Below, piece by piece: positions 34,285 through 43,729 of a stretch of 64,000 bases of DNA. Made by a program: the position numbers and the translations under genes. The DNA lies in the NCBI RefSeq assembly GCF_026616195.1, contig NZ_JANHDH010000001.1:248001-312000 (forward strand), in the 5' to 3' direction. The stretch is from Haloarchaeobius amylolyticus (GTDB taxonomy: Archaea > Halobacteriota > Halobacteria > Halobacteriales > Natrialbaceae). Positions within the stretch are counted from its first letter, which is position 1. Each line of letters begins with the position of its first letter. The notes beneath the pieces were generated by a model, which searched no databases, was not told where the DNA came from, and was given only the letters and a program-made list of their open reading frames with translations.

Positions 34285-34662
34285 CTTTCCCCTCCCGTCT
34301 CCAATCCCCCCTCTTGCGGACAAAAGACATAGCCATAACCTGTTGCTAATCTATAATAAATGGTTCCCTCGTCACAGTATCTTCCTCTCACTGGAGGATT
34401 CGCACTAGAGCGGGAGTCCCAGAGTTGCTCGCGAAGTCCAAGTACGGCCACCGAAGATTCTGGCGAACTCTCGGGGGACGTGGCTCCCACAGGTAAGGCA
34501 GGAATGGTGAGGGTGTGGTGCCAGCCGGTTCACGCGGCGCCACCTCCAGTTGCAGGCGGAGCCGTGCCACTATCTGTTCGCTTCGCGCCGGGAGAATTTA
34601 ATCAGGAATTGGGAGTTCGAATCTCACTACCCCACGCGGTTCTCGCAGGGCTCGGACAGAAG
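34285..34662. promoter_or_regulatory. 378-bp gap with promoter of the giant gene
   Basis: The AT-rich patch 34339-34362 contains a minus-strand TATA box TTTATTATAG (34351-34360), about 27 bases before a probable transcription start, giving a leader of about 40 nt. TGGGAGTTCGAATCTCACTA at 34610-34629 looks like a degenerate tRNA T-arm on the plus strand. Otherwise nothing recognised. Confidence 0.5.
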
Positions 34663-34736
34663 AGCCAGGGGTGGGATTCGAACCCACGAAGTCTCGATTA
34701 CAAGTCGAGTGCATGAACCGCCCATGCTCCCCTGGC
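34663..34736 (-). tRNA. tRNA-Thr (anticodon TGT)
   Basis: 74 nt. Acceptor GCCAGGG/CCCTGGC, D-arm GCAT/ATGC, anticodon arm CTCGA-CTTGTAA-TCGAG with anticodon TGT reading ACA, T-arm GTGGG-TTCGAAT-CCCAC, discriminator T. No intron, and CCA is not encoded. Lies just behind the GNAT gene on the same strand, at the edge of the accessory-looking segment. Confidence 0.95.
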
Positions 34737-34750
34737 GCGCTTTCCGTACG

Positions 34751-35239
34751 TCAGTCGTGGCCCTTCGGGTTAGTATCACTTTCGACTCCGACTCGCTTCT
34801 CCATGACGACGCGGTGCTGGTGGTAGCCAGCGCGGTCGTAGAACTCGCGGGCCTCGGTGTTGGCCGCCATCACCTCGAGCTGGATGGTCTCGATGCCGCG
34901 GTCGGTGAGGGCGTCCTCGGCTGCGCCGAGCAGGGCGGTCCCGCGGCCGGCGCCCCGGTACTCGGGGAGGACGTAGAGGTTGTGGACGATGCCGCGGTCG
35001 GTGTCGAGCTCGAGGTTGCCGGTGTTCTGGCCGAACATGACGAACCCGACGATGCGGTCGTCGAGCCGGTCGACGAGGACGTCGTCGTCGACGATGTGGT
35101 GGGCGAAGTGCTGGAGGATGCGGTCGCGGTTCTCGTCGGGGAGGATGGCGCTGCCGTGGGGGCGTTGCTCGCGGGCGAGGTCGACCCACTGGTCGGCGAG
35201 CGTCTCGAGGTCCTGCAGGGTGGCCGGTTCAATCGGCAT
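34751..35239 (-). CDS. GNAT N-acetyltransferase
   Basis: 162 residues. Acetyl-CoA-binding motif A PEYRGAGRGTALLGAAED (R/Q-x-x-G-x-G/A), preceded by IVHNLYVL and followed by QLEVMAANTEAREFYDRAGY. It transfers an acetyl group to an amine of an unknown substrate. The start overlaps pgk's stop by 11 bases, so it is the second gene of the pgk operon. Confidence 0.88.
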   Translation of the reverse strand: MPIEPATLQDLETLADQWVDLAREQRPHGSAILPDENRDRILQHFAHHIVDDDVLVDRLDDRIVGFVMFGQNTGNLELDTDRGIVHNLYVLPEYRGAGRGTALLGAAEDALTDRGIETIQLEVMAANTEAREFYDRAGYHQHRVVMEKRVGVESDTNPKGHD

Positions 35240-36440
35240 GCGCGTGGCGGAGCGCCTCGACCGCCGGCAGGTCGCCGTCGGTGAGCATCCGGAGGCAGGC
35301 GCCGCCGCCGGTCGAGAAGTGGCCGAAGCGGTCCTCGAGCCCGAACTTCCGGATGGCCGCGGCGGTGTCGCCGCCGCCGACGATGCTCTCGCCGACCTTG
35401 CTGGCGGCCGTGTAGAGTTCGCGGGTCCCGTCCTCGAACAGCTGGTCCTCGAAGACGCCGGCGGGGCCGTTGAGGATGACGGTCTCGGCGGTGTCGAGGA
35501 TGGAGCGGTACACCTTGAGCGTCTCCTCGCCGATGTCCATGGCCGCCTCGTCCTGGCGGCCGGGGAGTGCGTTCAGCCCGATGTCCCGGCGCTCGCCGTC
35601 GCGTTCGACGGCCACGTCCTGCGGGAAGCGGATGCGGTCGCCGTGGGCGTCGAGCAGGTCGGCAGCGCGGTCGATCTCGTCCCAGTAGCCCTGGTCCATG
35701 ATGAACTCCATGCTGGCGTCGCCGAGGTCGACGCCGTCGGCGGCGAGGAAGACGTTGCCGACGACGCCGGCGGTGAGCACGGTGTCGGCGAGGTCGTTCT
35801 CGAGGACGGACCAGGCCACGTCGATGGAGTCGGGGACCTTCGCGCCGCCGAGGACGTACACGCGGGGGCGCGGGGTGGATTCGATGTCGCCGAGGACGTC
35901 GAGTTCGCGCTCCATCACGCGGCCGGCGTAGCTCGGGAGGTGCTGGGGGAAGCCGACGAGCGACGGCTGGGAGCGGTGGGCCGCCGCGAAGGCGTCGTTG
36001 ACGTAGGCGTCGAGCGCCGGCACGAGCCCCTCGACGAGGTGGGTCTCACCCGCCCGTTCGGGGTCGAACTCCATGTACTCCTCGGCGTAGAAGCGGGTGT
36101 TCTCGAGGACGACGGCCTCGCCGGCGTCCAGCCCGTCGATGGCCTCGCGGGCGGCCGACGAGAAGGTAGCGTCCACGTAGGAGACGGGGTACTCGAGCAG
36201 TTCGTCCAGCCGCTCGGCGTGGGGCGACAGCGTCTCGAAGTCGTCGCCACCGGGGCGGCCCTGGTGGGCCAGGATGGCGAGACGGGCGCCGCGGTCGAGC
36301 AGCTCCGAGAGCGTCTGCTGGTGGGCCTGCAGGCGAGCGTCGTCTGCGAGGCCGCCATCGGACAGCGGGCTGTTGATGTCGACCCGTACCCCGACCCGAC
36401 GGTCGGCGACCGCGAGGTCATCGAGGGTGCCTACCGGCAT
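35229..36440 (-). CDS. pgk: phosphoglycerate kinase
   Basis: 403 residues from MPVGTLDDLAVADRRVGVRV. Family landmarks: VRVDINSPL (substrate Arg/Asp), LAHQGRPGGDD, VLENTRFYAEE, VNDAFAAAHRSQPS, VLGGAKVPDS and the nucleotide loop VGGGDTAAAIRKFG with STGGGACLRML near the end. Cytoplasmic glycolytic/gluconeogenic enzyme making ATP from 1,3-bisphosphoglycerate. The start at 36440 fits the usual archaeal length of about 400. Confidence 0.95.
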   Translation of the reverse strand: MPVGTLDDLAVADRRVGVRVDINSPLSDGGLADDARLQAHQQTLSELLDRGARLAILAHQGRPGGDDFETLSPHAERLDELLEYPVSYVDATFSSAAREAIDGLDAGEAVVLENTRFYAEEYMEFDPERAGETHLVEGLVPALDAYVNDAFAAAHRSQPSLVGFPQHLPSYAGRVMERELDVLGDIESTPRPRVYVLGGAKVPDSIDVAWSVLENDLADTVLTAGVVGNVFLAADGVDLGDASMEFIMDQGYWDEIDRAADLLDAHGDRIRFPQDVAVERDGERRDIGLNALPGRQDEAAMDIGEETLKVYRSILDTAETVILNGPAGVFEDQLFEDGTRELYTAASKVGESIVGGGDTAAAIRKFGLEDRFGHFSTGGGACLRMLTDGDLPAVEALRHAHAD

Positions 36441-36611
36441 GTTGTCTCGGGATGGGCAGGGGCCGGTGAAAGAGTTTTCTTTGTCTCGTCGGCGGGGACG
36501 TTTGTGATTCGTACTAACAATTGCCACACGTACACGAACCCGCAATATCGACCGACAACGGGGACTCCTGCACCTATCATGTACGCGAATGAACCGGGTG
36601 GCAAAGGTGAA

Positions 36612-36660
36612 AGGTTTAATAGCTACTGGGAGAGCCTGTTTAGCGTGTTGAGGGGTATCA
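36612..36660 (+). promoter_or_regulatory. promoter and Shine-Dalgarno of the liv operon
   Basis: TATA-like GGTTTAATAGC at 36614-36624 and a strong ribosome site GAGGGG at 36651-36656, spaced 4-6 bases before the ATG at 36661. A leadered transcript, unlike most genes here. Confidence 0.55.
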
Positions 36661-37785
36661 ATGACCGAGTCTAATTCGAACGTCACCCGTGGGTGGCGCT
36701 TCATCGCCGACCGTCCAGCAGCCATGGTGGCGCTGCTGGTCGGGGTCCTGTTGTTCGTGGACCTCCTGATGAAGCTGGTCACCACGGGTGACGACGTTAC
36801 CATCGCGCTGTTCCTGACCTTCCTGTGGCAGGGCATCGTGATCGGGCTGGTGTACGGCCTCGCCGGCATCGGCCTCTCCATGACGTACAGTATCCTGAAC
36901 TTCGCCAACTTCGCACACGGCGACTACATCACGAGTGGCGCCTTCGGTGGGTGGGCCGCGACGTTCGTCGTCGCCGGCCTCGGCAGTCACGCCTTCGGCG
37001 ACCTCGTGCTGGTGGGTGCGAACCGGATCGCAGGGACACAGATCGGCATCGACATCGTCGCGACGCCGCTTGCCATCCTGGTCGGGCTGGTGTTCGCCGG
37101 CGTCCTGACCGTCGTGCTGGCCCTGGTCATCGACCGCATCGTCTACAAGCCGATGCGGGGGCAGGGCGGCATCTCGCTGCTCATCGCGAGCGTCGGTGTG
37201 GCGTTCGCGCTGCGCAACCTGCTCCTGTTCGTCTTCGGTGAGGCGAACCTCTCCGTGGCGAACAACACGCCGGGCAAGCTCGCGGTCGCGGTCCCCGGCG
37301 GCACCATCAACGCGAACTACCACGAGATCGTCCTCGTGGTGGCCGCGGTCATCCTCATGCTCATCGTCCACTACCTGCTCCAGAGCACGAAGCTCGGGAA
37401 GGCGATGCGTGCGATGTCCGACAACGAGGACCTCGCCCGCGTCACCGGCATCCCGACGGAGCGGGTCGTCAAGTTCACGTGGATCATCGGTGCGGCACTC
37501 GCGGGGATGGCCGGGTTCCTGCTCACGCTGGAGTCGACCACCCTCGTCTACACGCGCGGGTGGACGCTCCTGCTGTTCATCTTCGCCGCGGTCATCCTCG
37601 GTGGTATCGGCTCGACGTACGGGGCCATCTTCGGCGGCCTCATCATCGGCCTGACCGAGAAGATGTCGCTCATCTGGCTGGGTGCCGAACTGAGCGACCT
37701 GTCTCGGGCGGCCGCGTTCGTCCTGATGATCCTGATCCTGCTGTACCGGCCGCAGGGTCTGTTCTCGGGGAGGTCGACCGCATGA
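36661..37785 (+). CDS. livH: branched-chain amino-acid type ABC transporter permease LivH
   Basis: 374 residues, about eight to ten membrane segments. LivH-family motifs: GLVYGLAGIGLSMTYSILNF, NFAHGDYITSGAFGGW, LLASVG-type stretch ISLLIASVGVAFALRN, and AMRAMSDNEDLARVTGI. The C terminus ILLYRPQGLFSGRS is shared with LivM. It forms half of the membrane channel. Translationally coupled to livM (ATGA overlap). Confidence 0.93.
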   Translation: MTESNSNVTRGWRFIADRPAAMVALLVGVLLFVDLLMKLVTTGDDVTIALFLTFLWQGIVIGLVYGLAGIGLSMTYSILNFANFAHGDYITSGAFGGWAATFVVAGLGSHAFGDLVLVGANRIAGTQIGIDIVATPLAILVGLVFAGVLTVVLALVIDRIVYKPMRGQGGISLLIASVGVAFALRNLLLFVFGEANLSVANNTPGKLAVAVPGGTINANYHEIVLVVAAVILMLIVHYLLQSTKLGKAMRAMSDNEDLARVTGIPTERVVKFTWIIGAALAGMAGFLLTLESTTLVYTRGWTLLLFIFAAVILGGIGSTYGAIFGGLIIGLTEKMSLIWLGAELSDLSRAAAFVLMILILLYRPQGLFSGRSTA

Positions 37786-39191
37786 GCGACGACAATCCCC
37801 ATCCGGACGCCAAGACGACCGAGGAGGCCGCAGACGCCGAGGAGAACCGCGAGGCTGGCAACATCTTCGACAAGCACTTCGACTCGGACCTGACGATGGT
37901 CGTGACGACGGTGCTCGCGCTCTATGCCATCTTCATCATCTTCGGCGTCCTGCTCGGCAACGACATCAACGGGCACTTCAACGCGCTGCAGGGGCTCACG
38001 TTCCTCATCACGGTGTACGTGATGCTCTCGCTGGCGCTGAACCTGCACTGGGGTTACACGGGGCTGTTCAACATCGGTATCGCGGGCTTCATGGCCATCG
38101 GGGCGTACACGTTCGCCATCGCGACGGCCTCGCCGAACCCCGCGAACCCGTCCGACATCCCCGGCCTCGGACTCCCGTTCTTCGTCGGTATCCTACTCGC
38201 CGTGGTCGTCTCAGGTGTCGTCGGCTTCGTCGCGGCGCTCCCGGCACTCCGGCTCCGGGCCGACTACCTCGCCATCGTGACCATCGCGCTCTCCGAGATC
38301 ATCCGCTTCGGGCTCAAGTCCAAGGCGCTGTCGCAGTTCAGCATCCTCGGGGCGAAGATGGGGACCGGTGGCGCCGGCGGTATCAGCGTCGACAAGCCAC
38401 CGTCCCGGGTGCTCATCACGGACGGCCTCGGCGCCATCCCCGGCATCGGCGCGCTCGTCGACCTGTTCATCTCGGTCGGCACGTCCATCGGGGTCAACCG
38501 CTCCGTGATGGTGTCGTGGCTCTACACGCTGTTGCTCGTCGTCGTCGCGGCGGGCTTCTACTGGCTGCTCGTCCGCATCGGCTTCTCGCCGTTCGGACGG
38601 GTCCTGAAGGCCATCCGCGAGGACGAGGACGTCGCGAACGCCCTCGGCAAGGACACGGCCAACTTCAAGATCAAGGCGTTCGTCGTCGGCTGTGCCCTCA
38701 TGGGCCTCGTCGGCATCCTCTGGTGGGCCAACGCCGGCTTCATCAACACGCAGCCGTTCAAGCCGAAGACGACGTTCTTCATCTGGATCGCCCTCATCAT
38801 CGGGGGCTCCGGGTCGACGACCGGGTCGGTCATGGGTGGCGTCCTGTTCATCGGGACGCTCTACCAGGGCCCCATCACGTTCGTCGGCATCCTGAAGGAG
38901 GCGCTGAACGTCCAGGGGAGCGGCCCCGGGACCATCGTCGACGCCTTCGCGCTGGTCCTGCAGGGACAGATCATGCCACTGTTCGAGTACATCATGGCGA
39001 ACATCGAGCCGTTGCGGCTGGTCCTGATGGGCGCCGTCCTCGTCTGGTTCATGCAGAACAAGCCGGACGGGCTGCTCGGCGACCGCAAGGAACTCGCGAC
39101 CTCGCTCGACCCACGGAGCGTCACCCGCCCGCCCGCGAAGGCGGCCGCGACCGACGGTGGCGCCGAGACCGACGGTGGTGATGACGAATGA
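37782..39191 (+). CDS. livM: branched-chain amino-acid type ABC transporter permease LivM
   Basis: 469 residues from the ATG overlapping the livH stop. A long acidic N-terminal tail of about 35 residues, then the LivM fold (LTFLITVYVMLSLALNLHWG, YTGLFNIGIAGFMAIGAYTF, LRADYLAIVTIALSEIIRFG, LKAIREDEDVANALGKDT). It carries an extra loop near residues 190-240 compared with bacterial LivM and a C-terminal acidic tail. Second half of the channel. Confidence 0.92.
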   Translation: MSDDNPHPDAKTTEEAADAEENREAGNIFDKHFDSDLTMVVTTVLALYAIFIIFGVLLGNDINGHFNALQGLTFLITVYVMLSLALNLHWGYTGLFNIGIAGFMAIGAYTFAIATASPNPANPSDIPGLGLPFFVGILLAVVVSGVVGFVAALPALRLRADYLAIVTIALSEIIRFGLKSKALSQFSILGAKMGTGGAGGISVDKPPSRVLITDGLGAIPGIGALVDLFISVGTSIGVNRSVMVSWLYTLLLVVVAAGFYWLLVRIGFSPFGRVLKAIREDEDVANALGKDTANFKIKAFVVGCALMGLVGILWWANAGFINTQPFKPKTTFFIWIALIIGGSGSTTGSVMGGVLFIGTLYQGPITFVGILKEALNVQGSGPGTIVDAFALVLQGQIMPLFEYIMANIEPLRLVLMGAVLVWFMQNKPDGLLGDRKELATSLDPRSVTRPPAKAAATDGGAETDGGDDE

Positions 39192-40021
39192 GTGAATCGG
39201 ACACGACGACGGAACCGGCGGAGCTGAGCCTCGACAAGGACGTCTCCGACGACTTCGCGGACCTGCCGCTTCGCATCGACAACCTGCAGAAGTCCTTCGG
39301 CGGTATCAACGCCGTCAACGGGGCCACCTTCGACGTCGAGAAGGGGACACTGACCGGCCTCATCGGTCCGAACGGGGCCGGGAAGTCGACGACGTTCAAC
39401 CTCATCACGGGGTTCATCGAGCCCGACGCCGGGACGGTCACGTTCAACGGCGAGGACATCACCGGGATGGCCCCGCACGACCTCGCGGACCGCGGGCTGG
39501 TCCGGACGTTCCAGATCGCCCGCGAGCTCTCGGACATGACCGTCCTCGAGAACATGATGCTCGGGCCGAAACACCAGTTCGGCGAGTCGCTGTGGCGCTC
39601 GGTCATCCGGCGGAACGAGACCATGGAACACGAGCAGGAGGTCCTCGAACGGGCCTGGGAGATGCTCGACTTCTTCGAGATCGAGCACCTCGCCAACGAG
39701 TACGCGGGCAACCTCTCCGGCGGGCAGCGCAAGCTACTGGAGATGGCCCGGGCGCTCATGACGGACCCGGACATGCTCCTGCTCGACGAGCCCTTCGCCG
39801 GCGTCAACCCCTCGCTGGAGAAGCGGCTGCTGACCCACATCCACGAACTGCGCGAGCAGGGCTACACGTTCCTGCTCGTCGAACACGACATGGACCTCAT
39901 CATGGAGAACTGTCGGCGCGTCATCGTGCTCCACCAGGGGCGCGTGCTCGCCGACGGGACGCCCGAGGAGATCCGCGCGAACGACGAGGTCATCGACGCC
40001 TACCTCGGAGGTGACGTCTGA
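39188..40021 (+). CDS. livG: LivG-type ABC ATPase
   Basis: 277 residues. Walker A GPNGAGKSTTFNLITG, signature LSGGQRKLLEMARAL and Walker B MLLLDEPFAGVNPS, with the LivG-specific C terminus DGTPEEIRANDEVIDAYLG. A 25-residue acidic N-terminal extension. Overlaps livM by 4 bases and livF by one base. Confidence 0.94.
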   Translation: MSESDTTTEPAELSLDKDVSDDFADLPLRIDNLQKSFGGINAVNGATFDVEKGTLTGLIGPNGAGKSTTFNLITGFIEPDAGTVTFNGEDITGMAPHDLADRGLVRTFQIARELSDMTVLENMMLGPKHQFGESLWRSVIRRNETMEHEQEVLERAWEMLDFFEIEHLANEYAGNLSGGQRKLLEMARALMTDPDMLLLDEPFAGVNPSLEKRLLTHIHELREQGYTFLLVEHDMDLIMENCRRVIVLHQGRVLADGTPEEIRANDEVIDAYLGGDV

Positions 40022-40728
40022 TGTCGGAACTGCTCGAGGTGGGCGGGCTCGACGCCGGCTACGGCGACCTCCAGATCCTCACGGACGTGGACATGTTCGT
40101 CGAGGACGGCGAGTACGTCACCATCGTCGGCCCGAACGGGGCCGGCAAGTCGACCGTCATGAAGTCCGTGTTCGGGCTGACCACCTACATGGGTGGCCAG
40201 ATCGATTTCGCGGGCGAGGACATCTCGGGGCTGAACCCGGAGGAGATCATCCACCACGGACTCGGCTACGTCCCCCAGAACGACAACGTGTTCGCGAACC
40301 TCACCGTCGAGGAGAACCTCGAGATGGGTGCGTACATCCTCGACGAGGTGCCACAGGACGCGATGCGGGCGGTGTACGACCGCTTCCCCATCCTCGAGGA
40401 GCGCAGGGAACAGAAGGCCGGCACGATGTCCGGCGGCCAGCAGCAGATGCTGGCGATGGGCCGGGCGCTCATGCTCGAACCCGACCTGCTCATGCTCGAC
40501 GAGCCATCCGCGGGCCTCGCGCCCGACCTCGTCGACGACATGTTCGACCGCATCGACGACATCAACGACGCCGGCACGGCCGTCCTCATGGTCGAGCAGA
40601 ACGCCAAGGAGGCGCTGCGCCGGTGTGACCGCGGCTACGTCCTCGTCCAGGGCCAGAACCGCTACATGGACGACGGCGACGTGCTGCTGAACGACGACGA
40701 CGTCCGCCAGCAGTTCCTCGGCGGCTGA
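40021..40728 (+). CDS. livF: LivF-type ABC ATPase
   Basis: 235 residues. Walker A GPNGAGKSTVMKSVFG, signature MSGGQQQMLAMGRAL, Walker B LLMLDEPSAGLAPD. The GLGYVPQNDNVFANLTVEEN stretch is typical of LivF. Last gene of the operon; forms a heterodimer with LivG to drive import. Confidence 0.94.
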   Translation: MSELLEVGGLDAGYGDLQILTDVDMFVEDGEYVTIVGPNGAGKSTVMKSVFGLTTYMGGQIDFAGEDISGLNPEEIIHHGLGYVPQNDNVFANLTVEENLEMGAYILDEVPQDAMRAVYDRFPILEERREQKAGTMSGGQQQMLAMGRALMLEPDLLMLDEPSAGLAPDLVDDMFDRIDDINDAGTAVLMVEQNAKEALRRCDRGYVLVQGQNRYMDDGDVLLNDDDVRQQFLGG

Positions 40729-40872
40729 TTCCGGACCCGTCCCTTTTCCGTACTCGACGCCCGCGAGCGGCGCGTGTTCGTCGCTTCTGGACCTGTCCCG
40801 AGACTGGCCTGCAACTGGCGAGGGATGGATGCCTCTCTCCGGTCGCGTCGCGAAAAAAGCGTGAGCGTCTGC

Positions 40873-42126
40873 TCAGGCGCTGAAGTTGATCGTGTCCGTG
40901 ACCTCGATGCCCGACTCCGAGTCGGGTGCGAACTCCCAGACGGAGTAGGTCACGGCCTTCATGTCGCCGTTGTCGTCGTAGTCGACGGCGCTGGATGCGC
41001 CGGCGTACTGCACGTCGTCGCCGTCCAGGGCTGCCTGAACGCCCTCCGCGAGGTTGTTCGCGGTGACCTCCATGCCGCCGGGGTTGGCGACTGCCTGCAT
41101 GTTGTCGCGGACGGCCTGTCCGGTGTTCTCGCCGCCTGCAGCGTTCGCGAGGATGAGCGTCGCGGACGCGTCGTAGGCGTGTGCGTTGAAGATGCCGGGG
41201 TCGCGGCCGTACTCCTCGTTGTAGAGGCTCGCGAATGCGTCGGCGGCCGGGCCGGACGGCTGCGGTGCCGTCCCGGTGACGTTCTCCATCGGGTTCCCGA
41301 TCTTCTGTTGCATCGAGGGGTCCTGGAGACCGTCCGTCACGAGGATCTGGGTCCCGTTTCCGCCGAAGTCGGCGTAGTAGTCCTTGAACAGCTGGACGCC
41401 GGAGGCCGGGTAGCCGATGACGACCAGGAGGTCCGGGTCGTCGGTGAGGGCCTGCCGGAGCTTCGAGCTGTAGGAGGACTGCTCCTTCTCGAAGGCGACC
41501 TGGCGCTGGACCGTCCCGCCGTCGTTCTTGAACGAGTCCGAGAAGGACTGCGAGAGCAGCTGGCCGTAGTCGTTGTTGACGTACATCGTCGCGGCCGTGG
41601 AGGCGCCGATGGATTCGACACCCACCTGGGCCATGACCTGGCCCTGCAGCGCGTCACTCGGCGCGGTGCGGAAGATGTAGCCGTTGTCGTCGAGGTCCGT
41701 CACGCTGGGTGACGTGGACGAGGGCGAGCAGCCGACGACCTCGTTCGGGATGAACACCTGGTTCGACACCTGGATGTTCACACCGGACGAGGCCGGCCCA
41801 CAGACGCCGGGGTAGCCGGCGTTCACGAGTGTGTTCGCCGCGTTGATGCCCGTCTGGGGCGAGGTCGCGGTGTCCTCTACCTGGAAGTCGATGGTCGTCT
41901 CGAAGTCGCTGTTGCCGTTCAGCTGCTTGCCCGGCAGGGTCGCGCCGTCGCGGATTGGCTTCCCGACCGAGGAGAGGTCGCCGGTGACCGGCATCAGCAC
42001 ACCGTACTTGATCTCGCGGCCACCGCCGCCGCCGCCACCGAGCCCACCGATACAGCCAGCGAGTCCAGCCATGCCGGCGAGGCCGGCACCCTTCAGCACA
42101 TCCCGTCGTTGGATATTCCGTGCCAT
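40873..42126 (-). CDS. livK: branched-chain amino-acid type substrate-binding lipoprotein
   Basis: 417 residues. Tat/lipobox signal (NIQRRDVLKGAGLAG, LAGC) and a glycine linker, then the type-I periplasmic-binding fold (KYGVLMPVTGDLSSVGKPIR, VCGPASSGVNIQVSNQVFIP, AATMYVNNDYGQLL). It captures the ligand on the cell surface for the LivHMGF channel. Encoded convergently from its own promoter, so binding protein and channel are regulated separately. The ligand could be an amino acid, amide or urea; family alone does not decide. Confidence 0.9.
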   Translation of the reverse strand: MARNIQRRDVLKGAGLAGMAGLAGCIGGLGGGGGGGREIKYGVLMPVTGDLSSVGKPIRDGATLPGKQLNGNSDFETTIDFQVEDTATSPQTGINAANTLVNAGYPGVCGPASSGVNIQVSNQVFIPNEVVGCSPSSTSPSVTDLDDNGYIFRTAPSDALQGQVMAQVGVESIGASTAATMYVNNDYGQLLSQSFSDSFKNDGGTVQRQVAFEKEQSSYSSKLRQALTDDPDLLVVIGYPASGVQLFKDYYADFGGNGTQILVTDGLQDPSMQQKIGNPMENVTGTAPQPSGPAADAFASLYNEEYGRDPGIFNAHAYDASATLILANAAGGENTGQAVRDNMQAVANPGGMEVTANNLAEGVQAALDGDDVQYAGASSAVDYDDNGDMKAVTYSVWEFAPDSESGIEVTDTINFSA

Positions 42127-42150
42127 GGTAGCGGTGTACTTACTACTGTG

Positions 42151-42160
42151 TTATAAATAT
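42151..42160 (-). promoter_or_regulatory. TATA box of livK
   Basis: Minus-strand ATATTTATAA centred 28-29 bases before the start at 42126; strong consensus, leaderless transcript. Confidence 0.75.
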
Positions 42161-42214
42161 ACCCCCCGCTGTCCGACGGATTGGCGCCGAGAGAAGACAC
42201 CGATGCCCGAAGGT

Positions 42215-42793
42215 CTACACCTGTCGACAGTTCTGGCAGACGAGCTGACCGTTCGCGTCGTGGAGCGTGTCGGCGAGCGAGCCACACAGTTCACAGACGC
42301 CCTGCGAACCGTACTGGTCCGAATCGCCGCCGTTCGCGGCGACGGCCGTCTCGGGCGTGGTCGGGTCGGCTGCGGCCTCCTCGGTCGCCACCTCCAGGCT
42401 GCGCGTCTCGCGCAGTGTCCCGGCGGCGTCGATGACGTCGCGCTCGCTGAGGATGCCGAGGACCTCGTCCTCGTCGGTGACGAGCAGGTTCCGTATCTCC
42501 TCGCGGGACATCCGGTCGGCCGCCGCCGCCAGCGACTGGTCGGCGTCGATGGAGACCACCGGCTGGGACATGAGGCGGTCGACCGTGGTCGCCTCGGGGT
42601 CGAGGTCGTCCGCGACCAGTTCGAGGACGTCCCGCTCTGTCATGATGCCGACGGGGTCGCTCCCCCGCATCACCAGTACACTCCCGACGCCTTCGTCGCG
42701 CATCAGCCGAACCGTACTGAGGACGGTGTCGGACTCGCTGACGCCGACGAATTCGCGCGTCGTTACGTCACGAATCGACACGTCGCGTTCCAT
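42215..42793 (-). CDS. CBS-pair protein with C-terminal zinc ribbon
   Basis: 192 residues. Two CBS motifs (VSIRDVTTREFVGVSESDTV to ERDVLELV, and VDRLMSQPVVSIDADQSLAA to SERDVIDAA), then a linker and a four-cysteine zinc ribbon (CELCG, CQNC). CBS pairs bind adenosine nucleotides such as AMP/ATP/SAM. The ribbon suggests contact with a protein or nucleic acid. Likely a cytoplasmic energy-state sensor; the partner is unknown. Confidence 0.88.
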   Translation of the reverse strand: MERDVSIRDVTTREFVGVSESDTVLSTVRLMRDEGVGSVLVMRGSDPVGIMTERDVLELVADDLDPEATTVDRLMSQPVVSIDADQSLAAAADRMSREEIRNLLVTDEDEVLGILSERDVIDAAGTLRETRSLEVATEEAAADPTTPETAVAANGGDSDQYGSQGVCELCGSLADTLHDANGQLVCQNCRQV

Positions 42794-42868
42794 GTGTGAA
42801 TGGTTGGCACTGCGCCTATAAAATCTACCCCCGCTACCCTTATGCCCTCGCCGTGCGAATGTGTCCGG

Positions 42869-43627
42869 TCAGTCGAACTCGACGCTGGTACTGTTCGCGC
42901 GACACTCTTCGAGGGCGTGCTTGGCGGCGAAGCCGGCGTCGTGGGCGTTCCGACCGGTGCCGATGCCGACCTGGAGGTCGATGCCCGTCTCCTCGACCAC
43001 GTGGTCGATGGCGTCGCGGTACTCGGCCTCGCCGAGGTCGGGACAGGTCGCGATGATGTTGTCCCCGCCGACGAAGAACGAGAGCGAGTCGTGGGCCTCG
43101 CGCATGTAGCGCATCAGAGAGGCGTAGGCCTGCTCGATGTGGATGAACGAGTCGAACGCGTGGTGCTCGTCGGTGAACTTCCCGGTCGCGTCGATGACGT
43201 CGAAGTGGGCGATCTGGACGTCGTCGGGCGTGCGGAACTCCTCCTCGATGACGCGCCCGCGGAGTATCTCGCGGCGGCCCTTGTCCTGGGCGCTGCCGGC
43301 GTCCTGCAGGAGGTCGGTCGCGTCCGCGAGGGCCTGTGCGGGGTTGGTCCCGGTCGCCACCGCGAAACTGATGGTGACGGGGTAGCGGTTGCGCACCGAC
43401 TCCTGGATGAGCGCGTGGTCGTCCATGTCGAGGCCGTTCGTGACCGCGACCATGTTGTCGAAGCGGGTGAAGAAGACGTACCCGTCGCGGTTCCCGACGA
43501 GCTGGGAGAGGTCGGCGTACAGCCGCGACTGCAGCGTCTGGAGGTCGACCTCGCGCCGGGGCTCCGGCGTCACGGTCCACGGCCCGTAGTTGTCGATCTG
43601 GATGAGACTGACCTGCGTGTTCGTCAC
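42869..43627 (-). CDS. gch3: GTP cyclohydrolase III (IIa type)
   Basis: 252 residues, archaeal enzyme with two cyclase-like halves: VSLIQIDNYGPWTVTPEPRR at the start, GYVFFTRFDNMVAVTNGL, PVTISFAVATGTNPAQALAD, AYASLMRYMREAHDSLSFFV, FVGGDNIIATCPDL. It opens GTP to the formamidopyrimidine nucleotide (FAPy), the first step of archaeal riboflavin/F420 synthesis. Length equals family norm (about 250). Confidence 0.93.
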   Translation of the reverse strand: MTNTQVSLIQIDNYGPWTVTPEPRREVDLQTLQSRLYADLSQLVGNRDGYVFFTRFDNMVAVTNGLDMDDHALIQESVRNRYPVTISFAVATGTNPAQALADATDLLQDAGSAQDKGRREILRGRVIEEEFRTPDDVQIAHFDVIDATGKFTDEHHAFDSFIHIEQAYASLMRYMREAHDSLSFFVGGDNIIATCPDLGEAEYRDAIDHVVEETGIDLQVGIGTGRNAHDAGFAAKHALEECRANSTSVEFD

Positions 43628-43729
43628 TGTTGGGGGGTCCTAACGAGCGCGAGCGTATAAGTGAATCTGAACCGGACGAGCCGGGTTCCCGGTTTCCGGG
43701 CTGGCGGGCCGGTCCGGTGGCCCGGTCGG

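Noticed and set aside
36661..42126. Urea or short-chain amide transporter instead of branched-chain amino acid
   Set aside because: Family motifs do not separate these ligands and no urease or amidase gene is adjacent; kept as Liv type with ligand open.
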